Shown: positions 21,510 to 33,209 of the stretch, in pieces
Position numbering within the stretch: the first letter of the stretch is position 1
How the letters are laid out: every line of letters begins with the position of its first letter
Assembly: GCF_023078275.1 (NCBI RefSeq)
Contig: NC_062971.1
Location: 18,724,001 to 18,788,000, forward strand
Origin: Leguminivora glycinivorella
Lineage: Eukaryota; Arthropoda; Insecta; Lepidoptera; Tortricidae
DNA: 64,000 nucleotides
Direction: 5' to 3'
Position numbers and translations under genes: made by a program
The notes under the pieces: generated by a model
Told to the model about the DNA's origin: nothing
Databases searched by the model: none
Seen by the model: only the letters and a program-made list of their open reading frames with translations

Positions 21510-24500
21510 TAATAATCTGTGCCTGTAGAGTCTACTACTATCAGTGTAGACTGTACGGAAAAAGTCGTAGGCTGTATCTCTTCACAGCTGTTCTCTTTCC
21601 GCACAAGCTCTCTCTATGACTACATCTTAGTTCCATAAACCATATTGATGAGATTCTAAAATGAAATAGTAGTAATTTGATATTGATTGCTTCATCTGAC
21701 GTATTAAAGTTAATCGGTAGATAAAGTTTCTGAAAATAGACACAAGAACGTGAATGTTCAATTTGAGATATTGCTTCAAGTTAGGAAAAAGTTACTCAAC
21801 AATCACTGAGACTAATTTACACAAAAAATAGCAAAAGTGAATGGCGACTTTATGAATTCGGCCCTAGGAGTCTTAAGTAAGTAGTCGCAAGTTTGCAAGG
21901 AACGTAACGCCTTTCAGTAATCTTCTTCAACACACACACAATTATTATAATCCGACACACGTTCCAAACTCCATCATTACCAGCGCAGTAGGCCCTAAAC
22001 AAAAACTAGTCGGCTCATTATTCTCGACTTATGCTGGCCTAATTCGATATTCCCTTTGCCGGAAACTTGAGCGGTGACATGCTTTCACCCATCAGCGCCC
22101 ACGACGCACGGGTTGGGCCGCCACGGGGTTTTGCTCGTTACACACCAAATAAAAAACTGTAGCCCAATTACTATTTAAAAAGCTACTAGTTACAGATGTT
22201 TTAGTTAGTAGCTTCACTAATACGATCTTCCATAACAAACTGTAACTACCGCGAGTGAATAGGGATGGATAATATGTATAAAAATTGGGAAAAGTTTATT
22301 TATAGCTACAACTTAGTACGGTAAAAAAAAATTCTTCACCATTACGGATACCCAATAAGAAGTTGACATAAGTGTCTAAATTTTGCTTAATGTATCAAGA
22401 AAATATAAAATCTGTTAGCTCGTGGTGTGGAAGACACTCAGGAAATTGCGGGTCAACTTCTGGATGAGTCTAGCTCAGGATCGAAAAAAGTGGCGTACTG
22501 GAAGATATATGCTCAGCAGAAGGCGACAAAAGGACTGATAATAAGAATGATAATTTGATAATACACAAAGCGGTCCCATCTAGTGAATCTTTGTAGTAAG
22601 TGTTGATGGATTAAGTAACACAATCAATTCAAAATGCCAAATGACATTACCGAATTGCAAAATCATGATACTCGTAATCTCAAAACTCATAAAAACAAAC
22701 AAACAATTTAACAATAACCAAAGTAATAAAGCTAATACAAATACCTAAATCAGGTTAGCAAATAGTTAAGCAGATACGAACTAGCAACCCTATAAAGAAA
22801 TATCTAAGCCATAACTTTAACTTGAAAAATATCTTCCAGTCAGTTTGTGGAATGCTCCTACTATAAACTCAAAACGTCTTACTTTAACCTTTGCTATTGT
22901 TTGACGGACTTTTGAATCTTAAGTCTTCGAGATAAAGTTCGCTTTTGTATGATTTTATTTGTAGGAAAGTAAAAGCAATTTGGTGAATGCTGGCGGCAAA
23001 AATACTCAAGCGCAAATGAGTGATGCTTGCAATATGTTAGTTACACAAAGTGACAAGCTAAATAACAGTATTGTGCTACTGATGTTTTGTTTAATATTGA
23101 AACAATAAGTCAGAGATGCTCACATTTGAGGAAGTTTCACACATCCATTTCATTTTGCAGGCCACTATTAACTTGCCTACTACGAGTCTAAATACATTTT
23201 AGTGATGAAGGCTGTGCTACTGCGCGTGGATCTGTCTATACCTACAGCACCAAAAACTATAATTTAAGAACGAGGAAAGAGATGCAATGACATTAAAGGT
23301 GATGACGAAAGAGACGGCATATGATTACACTTTTTTCTCCGCACAAAACCTCAAATACAGTATAGCGTGACTGAAGCCGGGAAACGTAATGATAGCTGTG
23401 GTTAGGTTATTATTAAAATGCATCTCGCTCGCACTTCGGGCAGGTCCGTAGATTAGAGTGGGATGCGCAACCTACGTGATCCCCATTACGCGGTGCGTTT
23501 CGGATTCTTTTGTTTCTTCGTCGTTTTTTAGAATCATCACTAGTGGTTTTCAGTGACTTTGTCTGTTAGTAAGGATACTTGTAATATATTACTACATCGT
23601 AGGTAGTTTGGTTTTTATAAATGCAAAAATGTAATGATTTATATTAATGTTAAAACTAATATTGTGCAGTGAATAAAGCATACAGTACCGAGCAAGTATC
23701 AGTAACATTAAAAGTCCAAAAATACGACCAGAATATTAGGTACCCGCCAGACTGGGAATACATATCGTGTTCATTAAAATTCTGTGCGGTCACTGTCTGC
23801 AGATTCCATTGGACACTTGTTTAGAATACTAACTTGCATTTTATGAAATTTTATATACCATCAAAATTATACACGTTAAACTTTCGTGAGACATATTCAA
23901 AGTTGTCGCAGCAATAGCGATATATTAACGTGAGTACAACCGTACATTCATTAATTACCATCAAAAATCTTAAATTAGTGGGAACAAACGTGAAAATACC
24001 GATGTAGTTTTTGTATTACAAGTAGAAGTTTATAGGCAAGCATCAATGATAACTTGAATAGCAAAACTTCGTACTTCCATTCTCTTAAATATAGTTCCTC
24101 GTATATATCGTATCTATAATTTAAATGGTTTCTGAAGTTTCATGATGATATTTTTACGATTGTTTTTATTTTAATCCATGAAACATTAATGCAATCAAAC
24201 TTTTGCCTAGTTTCATCGATGTATTAATTATATAAATACGCATAGTTAAATATTAAATTTATGATTTCACAATTCACAGTAACATAACTGATAGAAACTC
24301 TTAGACGGGGATTTAAAACTACAGTGTTGTAGCCATTGTAGGGTAATCGTCACAGTTACACGATATAGAAATGCCAATATTTGACTCTGTTGTCACCTCT
24401 ATTGATAAAGACGAAATTTAAGGATGAATTACAATGACAAGTCACAAGCACTCACTCGTCTACCTTACTTAATATCATATCAGCAACTACCCTGCACAGG

Positions 24501-24960
24501 GTACAGTCGTGGGCAATTACATTTCTCGCGACTCACTGATTACAACAGATCATCCGCGATACGATAGCCGGTGCCGGTACAGGTTTACCCGCAGTGTAAC
24601 CACACCCGGGTACACACACATAAGGGTAGTTACCCACGAGGAAATAGTAATATTACATTCGCCATTTTGTTTAAGAGCGTTATAACATTTCGGCGTCGGG
24701 CGAAATTAGGTATTTTACCCGCCGCGCGAGCCCAATATGCCGACCCTTTCTAGCACGTCTTATCACTCGCTCGCACTACAATAATGGACAAAACAATCTT
24801 GATCCTTTCTATGGAATTTTGATAACAACCACAATCTACTATCTCGATATAAATTTTTGGTTTCTAATAAACATTATTTTGTACGAAAATACGAGAATAT
24901 AGCGCGAAATAATATCAATTATGTTAAAATTTATTTAAAAAATTAAAGTAATAATTATAA
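21510..24960. other. No gene recognised
   Basis: Mostly AT-rich. A pyrimidine-rich acceptor-like site 'catttcattttgcag' at about 23146-23160 lacks a convincing exon after it. The GC-rich patch at 24560-24760 has a 60-codon frame without recognisable content. Confidence 0.35.
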
Positions 24961-25218
24961 AAGTAGATCCCATCCCAAATATTTGCTTTTGTTATATGAT
25001 AAGTATTAGAGTAAAGTATAATTATATTAATATGATGATAAAATAAGACAAATACAATTCTAATTACTTCAAGGTGGTGCTCAGGGTCTGATGATGGAGC
25101 CAGATGGTGGTCACCAATACCAATGAACAATATGACTATACAACTTCGTGGTTTACATGTCATTCTAGCATTTTCACTTTCACATTTCAAGTGCATATAC
25201 CACGAGTATAGGTTTTCG

Positions 25219-26085
25219 GGTGTGCTGATTTAAAAATTAATGACCGATTTGGAATCTGACATTGCTGACTGTCACTTTGACACAAAAGTCGTCATGGGTG
25301 TCGTAAAATAGGTTTTAGGGGGTGCTGATTCCAAAATTAATGGCCAATGTGGAATCTGACATTGCTGACTGTCACTTTGACACAAAAGTCGTCATGGGTG
25401 TCGTCAAATAGGTTTGCGGGGGTGCTGATTCCAAAATTAATGAACAATGTGGAATCTGACATTGCTGACTGTCACTTTGACACAAAAGTCGTCATGGGTG
25501 TCGTAAAATAGGTTTTAGGTGGTGCTGATTCCAAAATTAATGACCAATGTGGAATCTGACATTGCTGACTGTCACTTTGACACAAAAGTCATCATGGGTG
25601 TCGTCAAATAGGTTTGCGGGGGTGCTGATTCCAAAATTAATGAACAATGTGGAATCTGACATTGCTGACTGTCACTTTGACACAAAAGTCGTCATGGGTG
25701 TCGTAAAATTGGTTTTAGGGGTGCTGATTCCAAAATTAATGACCAATGTGGAATCTAACATTGCTGACTGCCACTTTGACACAAAAGTCATCATGGGTGT
25801 CGTAAAATAGGTTTTAGGGGGTGCTGATTCCAAAAATAATGACTAATGTGGAATCTAACATTTCTGACTGTCACTTTGACACAAAAGTAGTCATGGGTGT
25901 CTTCAAAAAGGTTTCCGGGGGTGCTGATTCCAAAATTAACGACTATTTTGGAATCTCACAGTGCTAATTGTAATTTTGACACAAAAGGAATCATGGGTGT
26001 AGTCAAATAGTTTTTAGGGGGCACTGATTTCAAAATTAATGAAATGATTTAAAAAGTAATGACCGATTTGGAACCTGACATTGCA
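25219..26085 (+). repeat. 100-bp satellite, left array (about 8-9 units)
   Basis: Unit starts 'ggtgctgatt' fall at 25321, 25421, 25521 and 25621, an exact 100-base period. Each unit holds 'ggaatctgacattgctgact', then 'gtcactttgacacaaaagtc' and 'tcatgggtgtcgt'. Central units alternate between two variants ('ggttttagg...gaccaatgtgg' and 'ggtttgcggg...gaacaatgtgg'), giving a 200-bp higher-order repeat. Units decay towards 26085. Open frames through the array are artefacts of the period. Confidence 0.92.
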
Positions 26086-27350
26086 CAGTACCCCTGGAAA
26101 GGAAACCTATTTGACGACACCCATAACGACTTTTATGTCAAAGTGACAGTCAGCAATGTCAGATTCCAAATTGATCATTAATATTGAGATCAGTACCCAT
26201 GAAAACCTATTTGAAGACACCCATGATCACTTTTGTGTCAAAGTGACAGTCAACAGTGTCAGATTCCAAATTGGTCATTAGTTTTCAAACACCTCCGGAT
26301 ACCTATTTGACGACACCCATGACGACTTTTGTGTCAAAGTGGCAGTCAGCAATGTCAGATTCCAAATTGGTCACTAATTTTGGAATCAGCACCCCTAAAA
26401 CCTATTTTACGACACCCATGACGACTTTTGTGTCAAAGTGACAGTCAGCAATGTCAGATTGAACATTGGTCATTAATTTTGGAATCAGCACCCCCTAAAA
26501 CCTATTTTACGACACCCATGACGACTTTTGTGTCAAAGTGACAGTCAGCAATGTCAGATTGAACATTGGTCATTAATTTTGGAATCAGCACCCCTAAAAC
26601 CTATTTTACGACACCCATGACGACTTTTGTGTCAGAGTGACAGTCAGCAATGTCAGATTGAACATTGGTCATTAATTTTGGAATCAGCACCCCCTAAAAC
26701 CTATTTTACGACACCCATGACGACTTTTGTGTCAAAGTGACAGTCAGCAATGTCAGATTCCACATTGGTCATTAATTTTGGAATCAGCACCCCCTAAAAC
26801 CTATTTTACGACACCCATGACGACTTTTGTGTCAAAGTGACAGTCAGCAATGTCAGATTCCAAATTGGTCATTAATTTTGGAATCAGCACCCCCTAAAAC
26901 CTATTTTACGACACCCATGACGACTTTTGTGTCAGAGTGACAGTCAGCAATGTCAGATTGAACATTAGTCATTAATTTTGGAATCAGCACCTCCTAAAAC
27001 CTATTTTACGACACCCATGACGACTTTTGTGTCAAAGTGACAGTCAGCAATGTCAGATTCCACATTGGTCATTAATTTTGGAATCAGCACCCCCTAAAAC
27101 CTATTTTACGACACCCATGACGACTTTTGTGTCAAAGTGACAGTCAGCAATGTCAGATTCCAAATTGGTCATTCATTTTGGAATCAGCACCCCTAAAACC
27201 TATTTTACGACACCCATGACGACTTTTGTGTCAGAGTGACAGTCAGCAATGTCAGATTGAACATTAGTCATTAATTTTGGAATCAGCACCTCCTAAAACC
27301 TATTTTACGACACCCATGACGACTTTTGTGTCAAAGTGACAGTCAGCAAT
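26086..27350 (-). repeat. 100-bp satellite, right array in inverse orientation (about 12-13 units)
   Basis: This is the reverse complement of the left-array unit ('acgacacccatgacgacttt', then 'tgtcaaagtgacagtcagca'). From about 26633 the units fall into three types. A has gtcagAgtgac and gattGAACatt, B has gattcCACatt, and C has gattcCAAatt. They run A-B-C-A-B-C-A-B, a 300-bp higher-order repeat. The innermost units at 26090-26380 are the most diverged. Confidence 0.92.
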
Positions 27351-27354
27351 CTGA

Positions 27355-27600
27355 GGTACTACATATTCGTAATCTGAAAGTAATCAAGTCAATAATTTCA
27401 GTTATTTTGAATCGACTATGATTCCGAATTATTGGTAATAGTAATGATTGTATAGATGATTAGTGATTCCTTTACATGTAATGGTAATTTACCGTTTCAC
27501 TTGATTACATTACAAGTAATCTGACACCCAGTAGTGTCAGATTACAAAGTAAAATCAAGTAATCGTGTAATCCGGAATCGATTACGATTTCCCCATCTCT
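27355..27600. repeat. AT-rich palindromic insert with GTAATC/GATTAC motifs
   Basis: The segment between the satellite and the right outer arm is dense in GTAATC and its inverse. It holds a clean hairpin, 'gtaatctgacac' against 'gtgtcagattac' (27511-27541), and a 'gattacgatttccccatctc' end. It looks like a separate palindromic MITE that entered the fold-back element. Boundaries were not resolved. Confidence 0.5.
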
Positions 27601-27610
27601 GGGTTTAGTT

Positions 27611-27795
27611 ATATGGTTCATTGGTACTGGTGACCACCATCTGGCTCCATCATCAGACCCTGAGTACCACCTCTTGTCAAAGGTCTTGTTGAGACGAACC
27701 CAACGAGCCTAAACACGAAGTCGTTTACTTACATGGTTCACTGGTACTGGTGACCACCTTCTGGCTCCATCATCAGATCCTGAGTACCATCTTGA
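27611..27795 (-). repeat. Two tandem copies of the inner arm sequence
   Basis: The arm block 'ctggctccatcatcaga' with flanking 'ctggtactggtgaccacc' appears at 27613-27672 and again at 27735-27790. The left arm has it once, at 25073-25128. The right arm was therefore extended by a local duplication of about 120 bases. Confidence 0.75.
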
Positions 27796-28051
27796 TGTGT
27801 CTTATCATCTTGACCGTATTGTAATTTTCACATTTTTATCATCACAACGTTGTAATACTTTAACATTTAAACATAACAAAGTATTTCAAAAGCAAATATT
27901 TACGGATCTAGGATCAAATTCGTTGGTCGCTGTTTACACACACACAATGCGAGGATAGCCCGTGTAGAAACAAGGCGTCCGACCCACACAACAATAAATA
28001 TTCTCGACGTTTGCGATGAAAACTCGGAGACCAAAGTGACATACGTCTTAC

Positions 28052-28129
28052 CTCCTCGAGCTCCGGCGCGGCACTGAAATCGCAGGCGTCCGTCGCCGGT
28101 AAAATAGCGACAGGAAGGCTAGTTTTCAA
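28052..28129 (-). CDS. Possible initiating exon, unknown product
   Basis: On the minus strand an ATG at 28129 opens MKTSLPVAILPATDACDFSA, followed by APELEE, in CpG-rich sequence and ends at a good donor, GAG|GTAAGA (donor GT at 28051-28050), in phase 0. No partner acceptor was identified to the left, where the fold-back element starts within 150 bases. It could be a real first exon or chance in a GC-rich patch. Confidence 0.25.
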
Positions 28130-29235
28130 AAAATTGGCAAAAAATCATGATAAAATATTATAACGACAAATGGATAACAGCAGTTTAAGCACATTGTGCA
28201 GATTATTTATATACTAAAATAACTTCGATAACATGTAGATTTTCGGAGAAATGATCACTTGTTTCGATGTATTTTCAAGACAAAATTGAGTTCGTTTTAC
28301 TTTCAATTTCTCAATTTCAAAGGATTAAATGATAAATATTGTTTAATGGGCCTTAAGTACAAGATATTTGGAACTTAAATTTACCTCATTTATGAGAGTG
28401 ATCTTATCAAATTGTACATAATAAGAGCTCCGAATTCTGTGCTTCACGCGGTTTTTCGTAAACGAGCATCAGAAAAACAATCATTACTAATTGCAAAAGC
28501 TTTTTTTTTCATATGTTTTTTATTTAACCGACAGTTAATAAGATGTTCTAACTGAAACAAGTACTTTCACTGTCTTTTAGTATGAGTAAAGTGTACAATT
28601 TTGTCGATAAATATTGTGCATTTTACAATATATCGCCTTTTTTTGTCATAGCGCTCTTAAATGCAAAGTTTTAAAGTTGCTATTTTACCAGTTTGAAATG
28701 GGACAGGCTATAAGGGCCGGCTGCATCGAATGAATAAACGTTGTCATTGAATTTGGTGGGGCTGGCTGTACACAAAGTGAACTGTCACACAAAATTGTTC
28801 TGTACTTTGTATTCAATATAACAATTTTTTTTAACAAAACTGTTAGATTCACTGGTAAATTTAGACTTTAAAAACTACAATCAAACGTTTCTTTGTAGCC
28901 TTTACAGCATTTTGTGATTCATTGAGAACTATTAAGGCATAAATCTATCTCAATAGCTGTTCCATATAAATGGTGCTGTATCTATTTAAGGTTAATATTA
29001 CCAATCAGACATCAAAATACGTGTTTTGTAAAACTACAGTTGTTAACTATTAAATGATTTTAATTGGTTTTAATAATTATCTCATTAATTCTAAACTCCA
29101 AATGTGGCGCAATGTAGTCACAGGACAGCGTAAAATGAACGCCCAAAAGGTACAATATGCCGAATTTCACCTGCTATTATCGCGAACGTCAATGTGCAAC
29201 TGTCTTTAATTAAAAAAGGGGTGGAGTTATTAAAT
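28130..29235. other. No gene recognised
   Basis: AT-rich, with poly-T runs and no repeat or coding feature I can support. Confidence 0.35.
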
Positions 29236-29239
29236 AATT

Positions 29240-29345
29240 AAGCGCCGCCCCCCGACCAATGGGGAGCGCGCGCGACCAATTAGCCAGCCGCCGGGTGCGT
29301 ATGCGCAGGACGCTTTTTTCACACATCATGGCGGTCGGACAGTAC
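29240..29345 (+). promoter_or_regulatory. Candidate CpG promoter with two CCAAT boxes and an ATGGCGG site
   Basis: GACCAAT occurs at 29254-29260 and 29274-29280, twenty bases apart and in the same orientation. It is followed by 'gcgcgcg', an NRF1-like 'tatgcgcagg' and ATCATGGCGG at 29325-29334. This arrangement resembles TATA-less housekeeping promoters. A 53-codon frame starts at the ATG at 29328 but shows no known domain. If this is a promoter, its gene is not identified. Confidence 0.35.
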
Positions 29346-29489
29346 AGTGCGGAAATTTGTAAACGTCGCCAGATTAATTTGGACTCTCCACTTAACTTAG
29401 GGTTACTTTACTTACTATTTGTTCGTTTTTATGAAGTTGAAGCGGCAAAGAGCAGAAAAACTGGAATTGGGGCGAGAGTCAATTAAATG

Positions 29490-30320
29490 TTGAATTATTT
29501 ACTTTGTTGTGCAACTATTACCGAAAAGGTATATTCAGTTTTACCAAACCCAACGTTTACGTTATTTTGTATTTAAGGGGAATCAAAGTATTACTATATT
29601 CGAATAACATGTGTAATGTAACTTATTACAGTTTAATACAATAGATTGGATTTTTTTTACGAATTTTACATGTGAATTGTTGAATAGCTCTAGAGATTGT
29701 ATCGGCAGGATTTAACGACAATGAGATTGTCGCATTGCATTCTGAAAGCATCGCTCCTTTTTGTCCACTAGTAAAAACAATGGTACGTTTACTAATCAAC
29801 GTCTGAAATAACGAGCCAAATCGCCTCAATCGATGCTGCATCGACTCGATCTGTTATCGAGCACAAAACGATCGGATCGCTCAATCGGTGGTCTTTGTCA
29901 ACAGAGTATTCATGCAAACATATTGCATTAAAAACAGCCGTATTTAAAACCTATAAAACTGTTTTTCGATTGACGAGAAACCTCGTCAATGGCGCACTGA
30001 GGACACTGTTTAAAAGCAACTGTCACTCAAAACTGACTCTTATCTTGATTGGATTACAGAGTAAATTGAAGTTTTTAGTGATACAAAGCCTCATTGAAAC
30101 CCTTAATTAATGTCATGTAGGCATGTGTCATTTTGACGCCTGTTTTTTATATCAAAGTGGTGTAAAAAAGTGTCGAGTGTGGGGTTTGTGGGTATGATTG
30201 AACAATTAAAATGACACAAAGGCGACCGCTTTCTTCAAATATTTTAAAACATAATCTGCTTAGTCAAACAGAAAGTGGATTCAAAGTTCTCGTCCTAAAA
30301 TCGAATTATACTACGATTGG
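29490..30320. other. No gene recognised
   Basis: Small open frames at 29626-29841 (minus) and 29895-30110 (plus) show no family features. Nothing else is supported. Confidence 0.3.
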
Positions 30321-30324
30321 GATA

Positions 30325-31135
30325 CCCCCATTTGCCAGAATTTCATTTGCCATAATTTTATTTGCCATCCTATTCAACAATCATAATATTGTTTCTCATA
30401 ACATCTTATGCCATAATCATTGTTTACTATATTAATCTAGTGCCAGAAACTTTGTTTCCCATAAAGTCAGTTTCCATAATGTCATTTGTCAGAATCATCG
30501 AAATCCGTAATTACCACATTCCATACCATCATTTGTCATACAAATTAGCGTCCAGAAAAGTCAATTTCCATAATGTGCTTTGGCAGAATCGAAAACTACT
30601 ATAATAGGTACTAGAAGGACTAGAGAATGAAACTGCTATCAGAAAGTAGGTTAGGTTAGAACTGTGACCCCCCGGAAAATGAAAATACTATCAGACAGTA
30701 GGTTAGGTTAGGTTAGAACTGCGACCCCCTGGAAAATGAAACTGCTATCAGAAAGTAGGTTAGGTTAGGTTAGAACTGTGACCCCCTGGAGAATGAAACT
30801 GCTGGAAAAGTAGGTTAGGTTAGAACTGTGACCCCTGGAAAATGAAACTGCTATCAGAAAGTAGGTTAGGTTAGGTAATAATATGGGCAACAATTAATAT
30901 GGCAATAATTGCTTATGGCGTTTGAATATTCTATGAAACCATATTAGTGCACTTAATAATATGGCTAACAAATAGTATGGCATTGTATGATTATGGAAGG
31001 TAATATTCGGATAAACAACGAGTATGTCATATGATTTTTATGGTAAACAAATCATTCGGGCAAATGAAATTCAGGCAAGTTAGATTCGGGCAAATGAATA
31101 TTATGTTAAATGACTGTCGGGCAAACAATAGACAA
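30325..31135. repeat. Composite repeat locus 1: degenerate arms around a TTAGG-bearing minisatellite
   Basis: The left flank (30325-30600) is a run of degenerate units of roughly 15-25 bases built on 'catTTGCCataatt' and 'ttgTCAGAATca'. The right flank (30873-31135) carries the inverse motifs ('atGGCAAtaatt', 'cGGGCAAATgaa'). The core is the minisatellite at 30640-30872. Two other loci in the window share this plan (56440-57960, 59330-59990). Confidence 0.65.
30640..30872 (+). repeat. About 60-bp minisatellite with TTAGGTTAGG in each unit
   Basis: About five units read approximately 'aatgaaactgctatcagaaa', then 'gtaggttaggttagg' and 'ttagaactgtgacccc(ct)gg'. The number of TTAGG copies varies from one to three. 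TTAGG is the usual insect telomere repeat, but here it is part of a longer interstitial unit. Confidence 0.85.
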
Positions 31136-31139
31136 CCAC

Positions 31140-32065
31140 TACGATTGGTTATTTTATTTATACTATACTAATTGTTTATACTAGTATACTAGTAATTTAA
31201 TTAAATAATTATACTAGTACATTAAATGCTTTTTTGGAAGAGAAGTGCTTCTATAAGGTACAAGATTTTTAGTTTAATAATTAAATTGTTTAAATTACAC
31301 GATTCTTTATCACGACTTATAATTATTTTGACATTATGTATAATATTAATGGAATTGTAAATATGAATAATATTAAGATATTTTATTGTTAAGTAATGTA
31401 AATATTGTATGTGATTTTTTTTGTATAAGTATTTGTTTCATACACAATCATTTTTTTAATGAATAAATAACTATGAACTATGAACTATTTCCGGATATAT
31501 ATACCTACTCTATCCATACTACATTCGTATCTTTACTTACTGATAAATGAATGACCCTTAAAAGTTTATTGTCCCGGATTTGTAAGTTCACATTTTTGAC
31601 ACATTTGTTTTGAAGTATGTTGCGATGTGGCTAAGAGGTATCGTTTGCCAAATCTAACGATTAATTTCGAATTGGTTGAGTCGATTAGGCCCTATGTACA
31701 AGGAGGCGCTTAAACAAATATACGATTTCTATCAACTGAAATATAATTTGAATCGAAATGACAGACTCTGCCACAGCACTAGTTTAAAAATAAAAATGAA
31801 TGATAAATGACATAATAAGTAAATCCTGCGTGATAAATTAATATCGTAAAATACTCACTAACGAAGATCCGCAAATATGTAACATTTATTAGATCATGTT
31901 TAAAGTAAGCGAAATATTGTTTTTAAGTACTTGATTTTTTTAAATATTATTACAGGATTTTATTTAAAATTTCATTAGGTTGGGCGAGTTTACGTTTTGT
32001 GGACGCTGTCATGTGTCAAAAAGAGGTTCTTACAGCTCTGGGACAATAGCTATTCGTACAAGCCT
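31140..32065. other. AT-rich; possible retroposed 3' tail ending near 31490
   Basis: The segment 31200-31490 ends 'gaataaataactatgaacta', then 'tgaacta', a poly(A)-signal-like sequence followed by a short TATGAAC duplication. This is typical of a retroposed 3' end but belongs to no family I recognise. The rest is unremarkable. Confidence 0.3.
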
Positions 32066-32071
32066 GCTGTA

Positions 32072-32197
32072 CAGTCAACCAATTGGAACCCTAGGCCGCT
32101 GTAGAACTATGTCACAGTGACGGATTGCAAGAAATCTCTTAGCGCTTGTCATTTAGACATGGTTGTAGAGTGGCCTAGGGTTCCAATTGGTTGACTG
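32072..32197. mobile_element. Tc1/mariner-type MITE (126 bp), TA target duplication
   Basis: The 26-base terminal inverted repeats are perfect. They begin CAGTCAACCAATTGGAACCC and continue TAGGCC. TA flanks the element on each side (32070-32071, 32198-32199). The short interior has no coding potential. TA duplication plus a CAGT start fits the Tc1/mariner group. The perfect ends suggest recent spread. Confidence 0.85.
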
Positions 32198-32199
32198 TA

Positions 32200-32817
32200 C
32201 GTATCCACAGATTCACAGGTCGGCTGGCTGATGAGAGCCGGCGATGGCGGGCGAGGAAACAAGCCGCACCGTGGATGTTCCGATACGAGATCAAAGCGCC
32301 GATGGAAGCGTTTCCAGCTGTCTGGGCAGGGCTGTCAATACGACGACTATTGGTGTTGCTACACAGATAAGTTAAGAAGTAAACAAACACTAGTTATTCT
32401 AGCACCATAACACTTGATCTTAAAATATCGTAAAATGATCTATGTTACTCTTGGTCCCACCTAGTCTTATAAAAAGTAGACAGTAATTGTTTTAAACGGG
32501 TTTCCGTATCCGCGTGTCATGAATAAATATGGGCAAAGCTGAGTTGTAAATCAAGAGTGAAGTAGTTTGAAAACTAGGCTATTTCTCCGTTTTGGAGGTA
32601 ATTAACAATTACCGCCGGTGTGATACTGATAACGTGACGCGCTTAGTATTAAGTTAAGTATGTTATTTAGGATGTAAGTATTTATCTGTAGTACACTTAT
32701 TTAGTTTTTTACGTTGCGGAATGGAGTATCGAGACAAACCTCGCTGGTTTAGCGATACTTTTTAAAAAAATATTATGTAATTTGTGGTGTTTAAGTAAAA
32801 TAAATAATAATAATAAA
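32200..32817. other. No gene recognised; (TAA)n microsatellite at 32800-32817
   Basis: A 71-codon minus-strand frame at 32175-32390 overlaps the MITE end and is not supported. The segment ends in 'aaataaataataataataaa', abutting the GC-rich repeat that follows. Confidence 0.35.
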
Positions 32818-33205
32818 GGGCAGCTTGTGGCGAGCTGAATGGGAAGTGGCGTCCCTTGGGTCCCATGCCCCCGAGAGTCGGTCAGGCCCCTCCCTCCGGC
32901 TTGCCTTCACTGGCTGGCTGGAGTGAACACTGAACAGGGGCCGCAGGATTCTCACCTCTGGCTTGCCTTAACCGGCCGTCCAGAGTGGGGTGCCAGAGCT
33001 ATATGCTCGCAGGGTGGAAGTGAAATATGCATAAGACGCGAGTTGGCACAGTGGCTGTTTCGTACAGACTGGGTAGAAAGCGGCGCACACCTCTCCACAC
33101 CCTGAGCCGCTCACGCTATGTTGTCCCCTTGTCGCTCCGTGCGAGCGGCCGTTTTCGGGGACCCATATAGTGAGTTGGCGAGTCACCGCCTGCCTATTTT
33201 TTCGT
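32818..33205 (+). mobile_element. GC-rich dispersed repeat, probably the UTR of a non-LTR element
   Basis: This block is much richer in GC than its surroundings. It begins 'gggcagcttgtggcgagctg' and ends 'gcgagtcaccgcctgcctat'. It contains an internal duplication ('ccggcttgccttcactggc' and 'tctggcttgccttaaccgg'). I recall very similar text from lepidopteran LINE copies. It abuts a (TAA)n run. Open frames on both strands cross it without family features. Confidence 0.5.
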
Positions 33206-33209
33206 GTTT

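Larger units (their letters stand above)
24964..27910. mobile_element. 2.9-kb fold-back element with satellite-filled arms
   Basis: The outer ends match as inverted repeats: TAGATCC...AAATATTTGCTTTTG on the left and its reverse complement at 27880-27910. Imperfect similarity continues for about 230 bases, including 'gatgataaaa', 'tctgatgatggagccaga', 'ggtggtcacca' and 'acttcgtg'. Between the arms lie two arrays of a 100-bp satellite in opposite orientation that meet near 26085. This is the architecture of Foldback-type elements in flies, whose long inverted arms are built of tandem subrepeats. No transposase is visible. TA at both ends could be a target duplication. Confidence 0.7.

Noticed and set aside
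25547..25810. Repeat-containing open frames in the satellite (also 26256-26441)
   Set aside because: They exist because the units lack stops in that phase. The 100-base unit is not a multiple of three, so any frame is accidental.
25219..27350. CRISPR-like array
   Set aside because: The 100-bp units are repeats throughout with no unique spacers, and the DNA is eukaryotic. It is a satellite.
30640..30872. True telomere or telomere-associated end
   Set aside because: TTAGG is present only two or three times per longer unit and the block is flanked by ordinary sequence on both sides.
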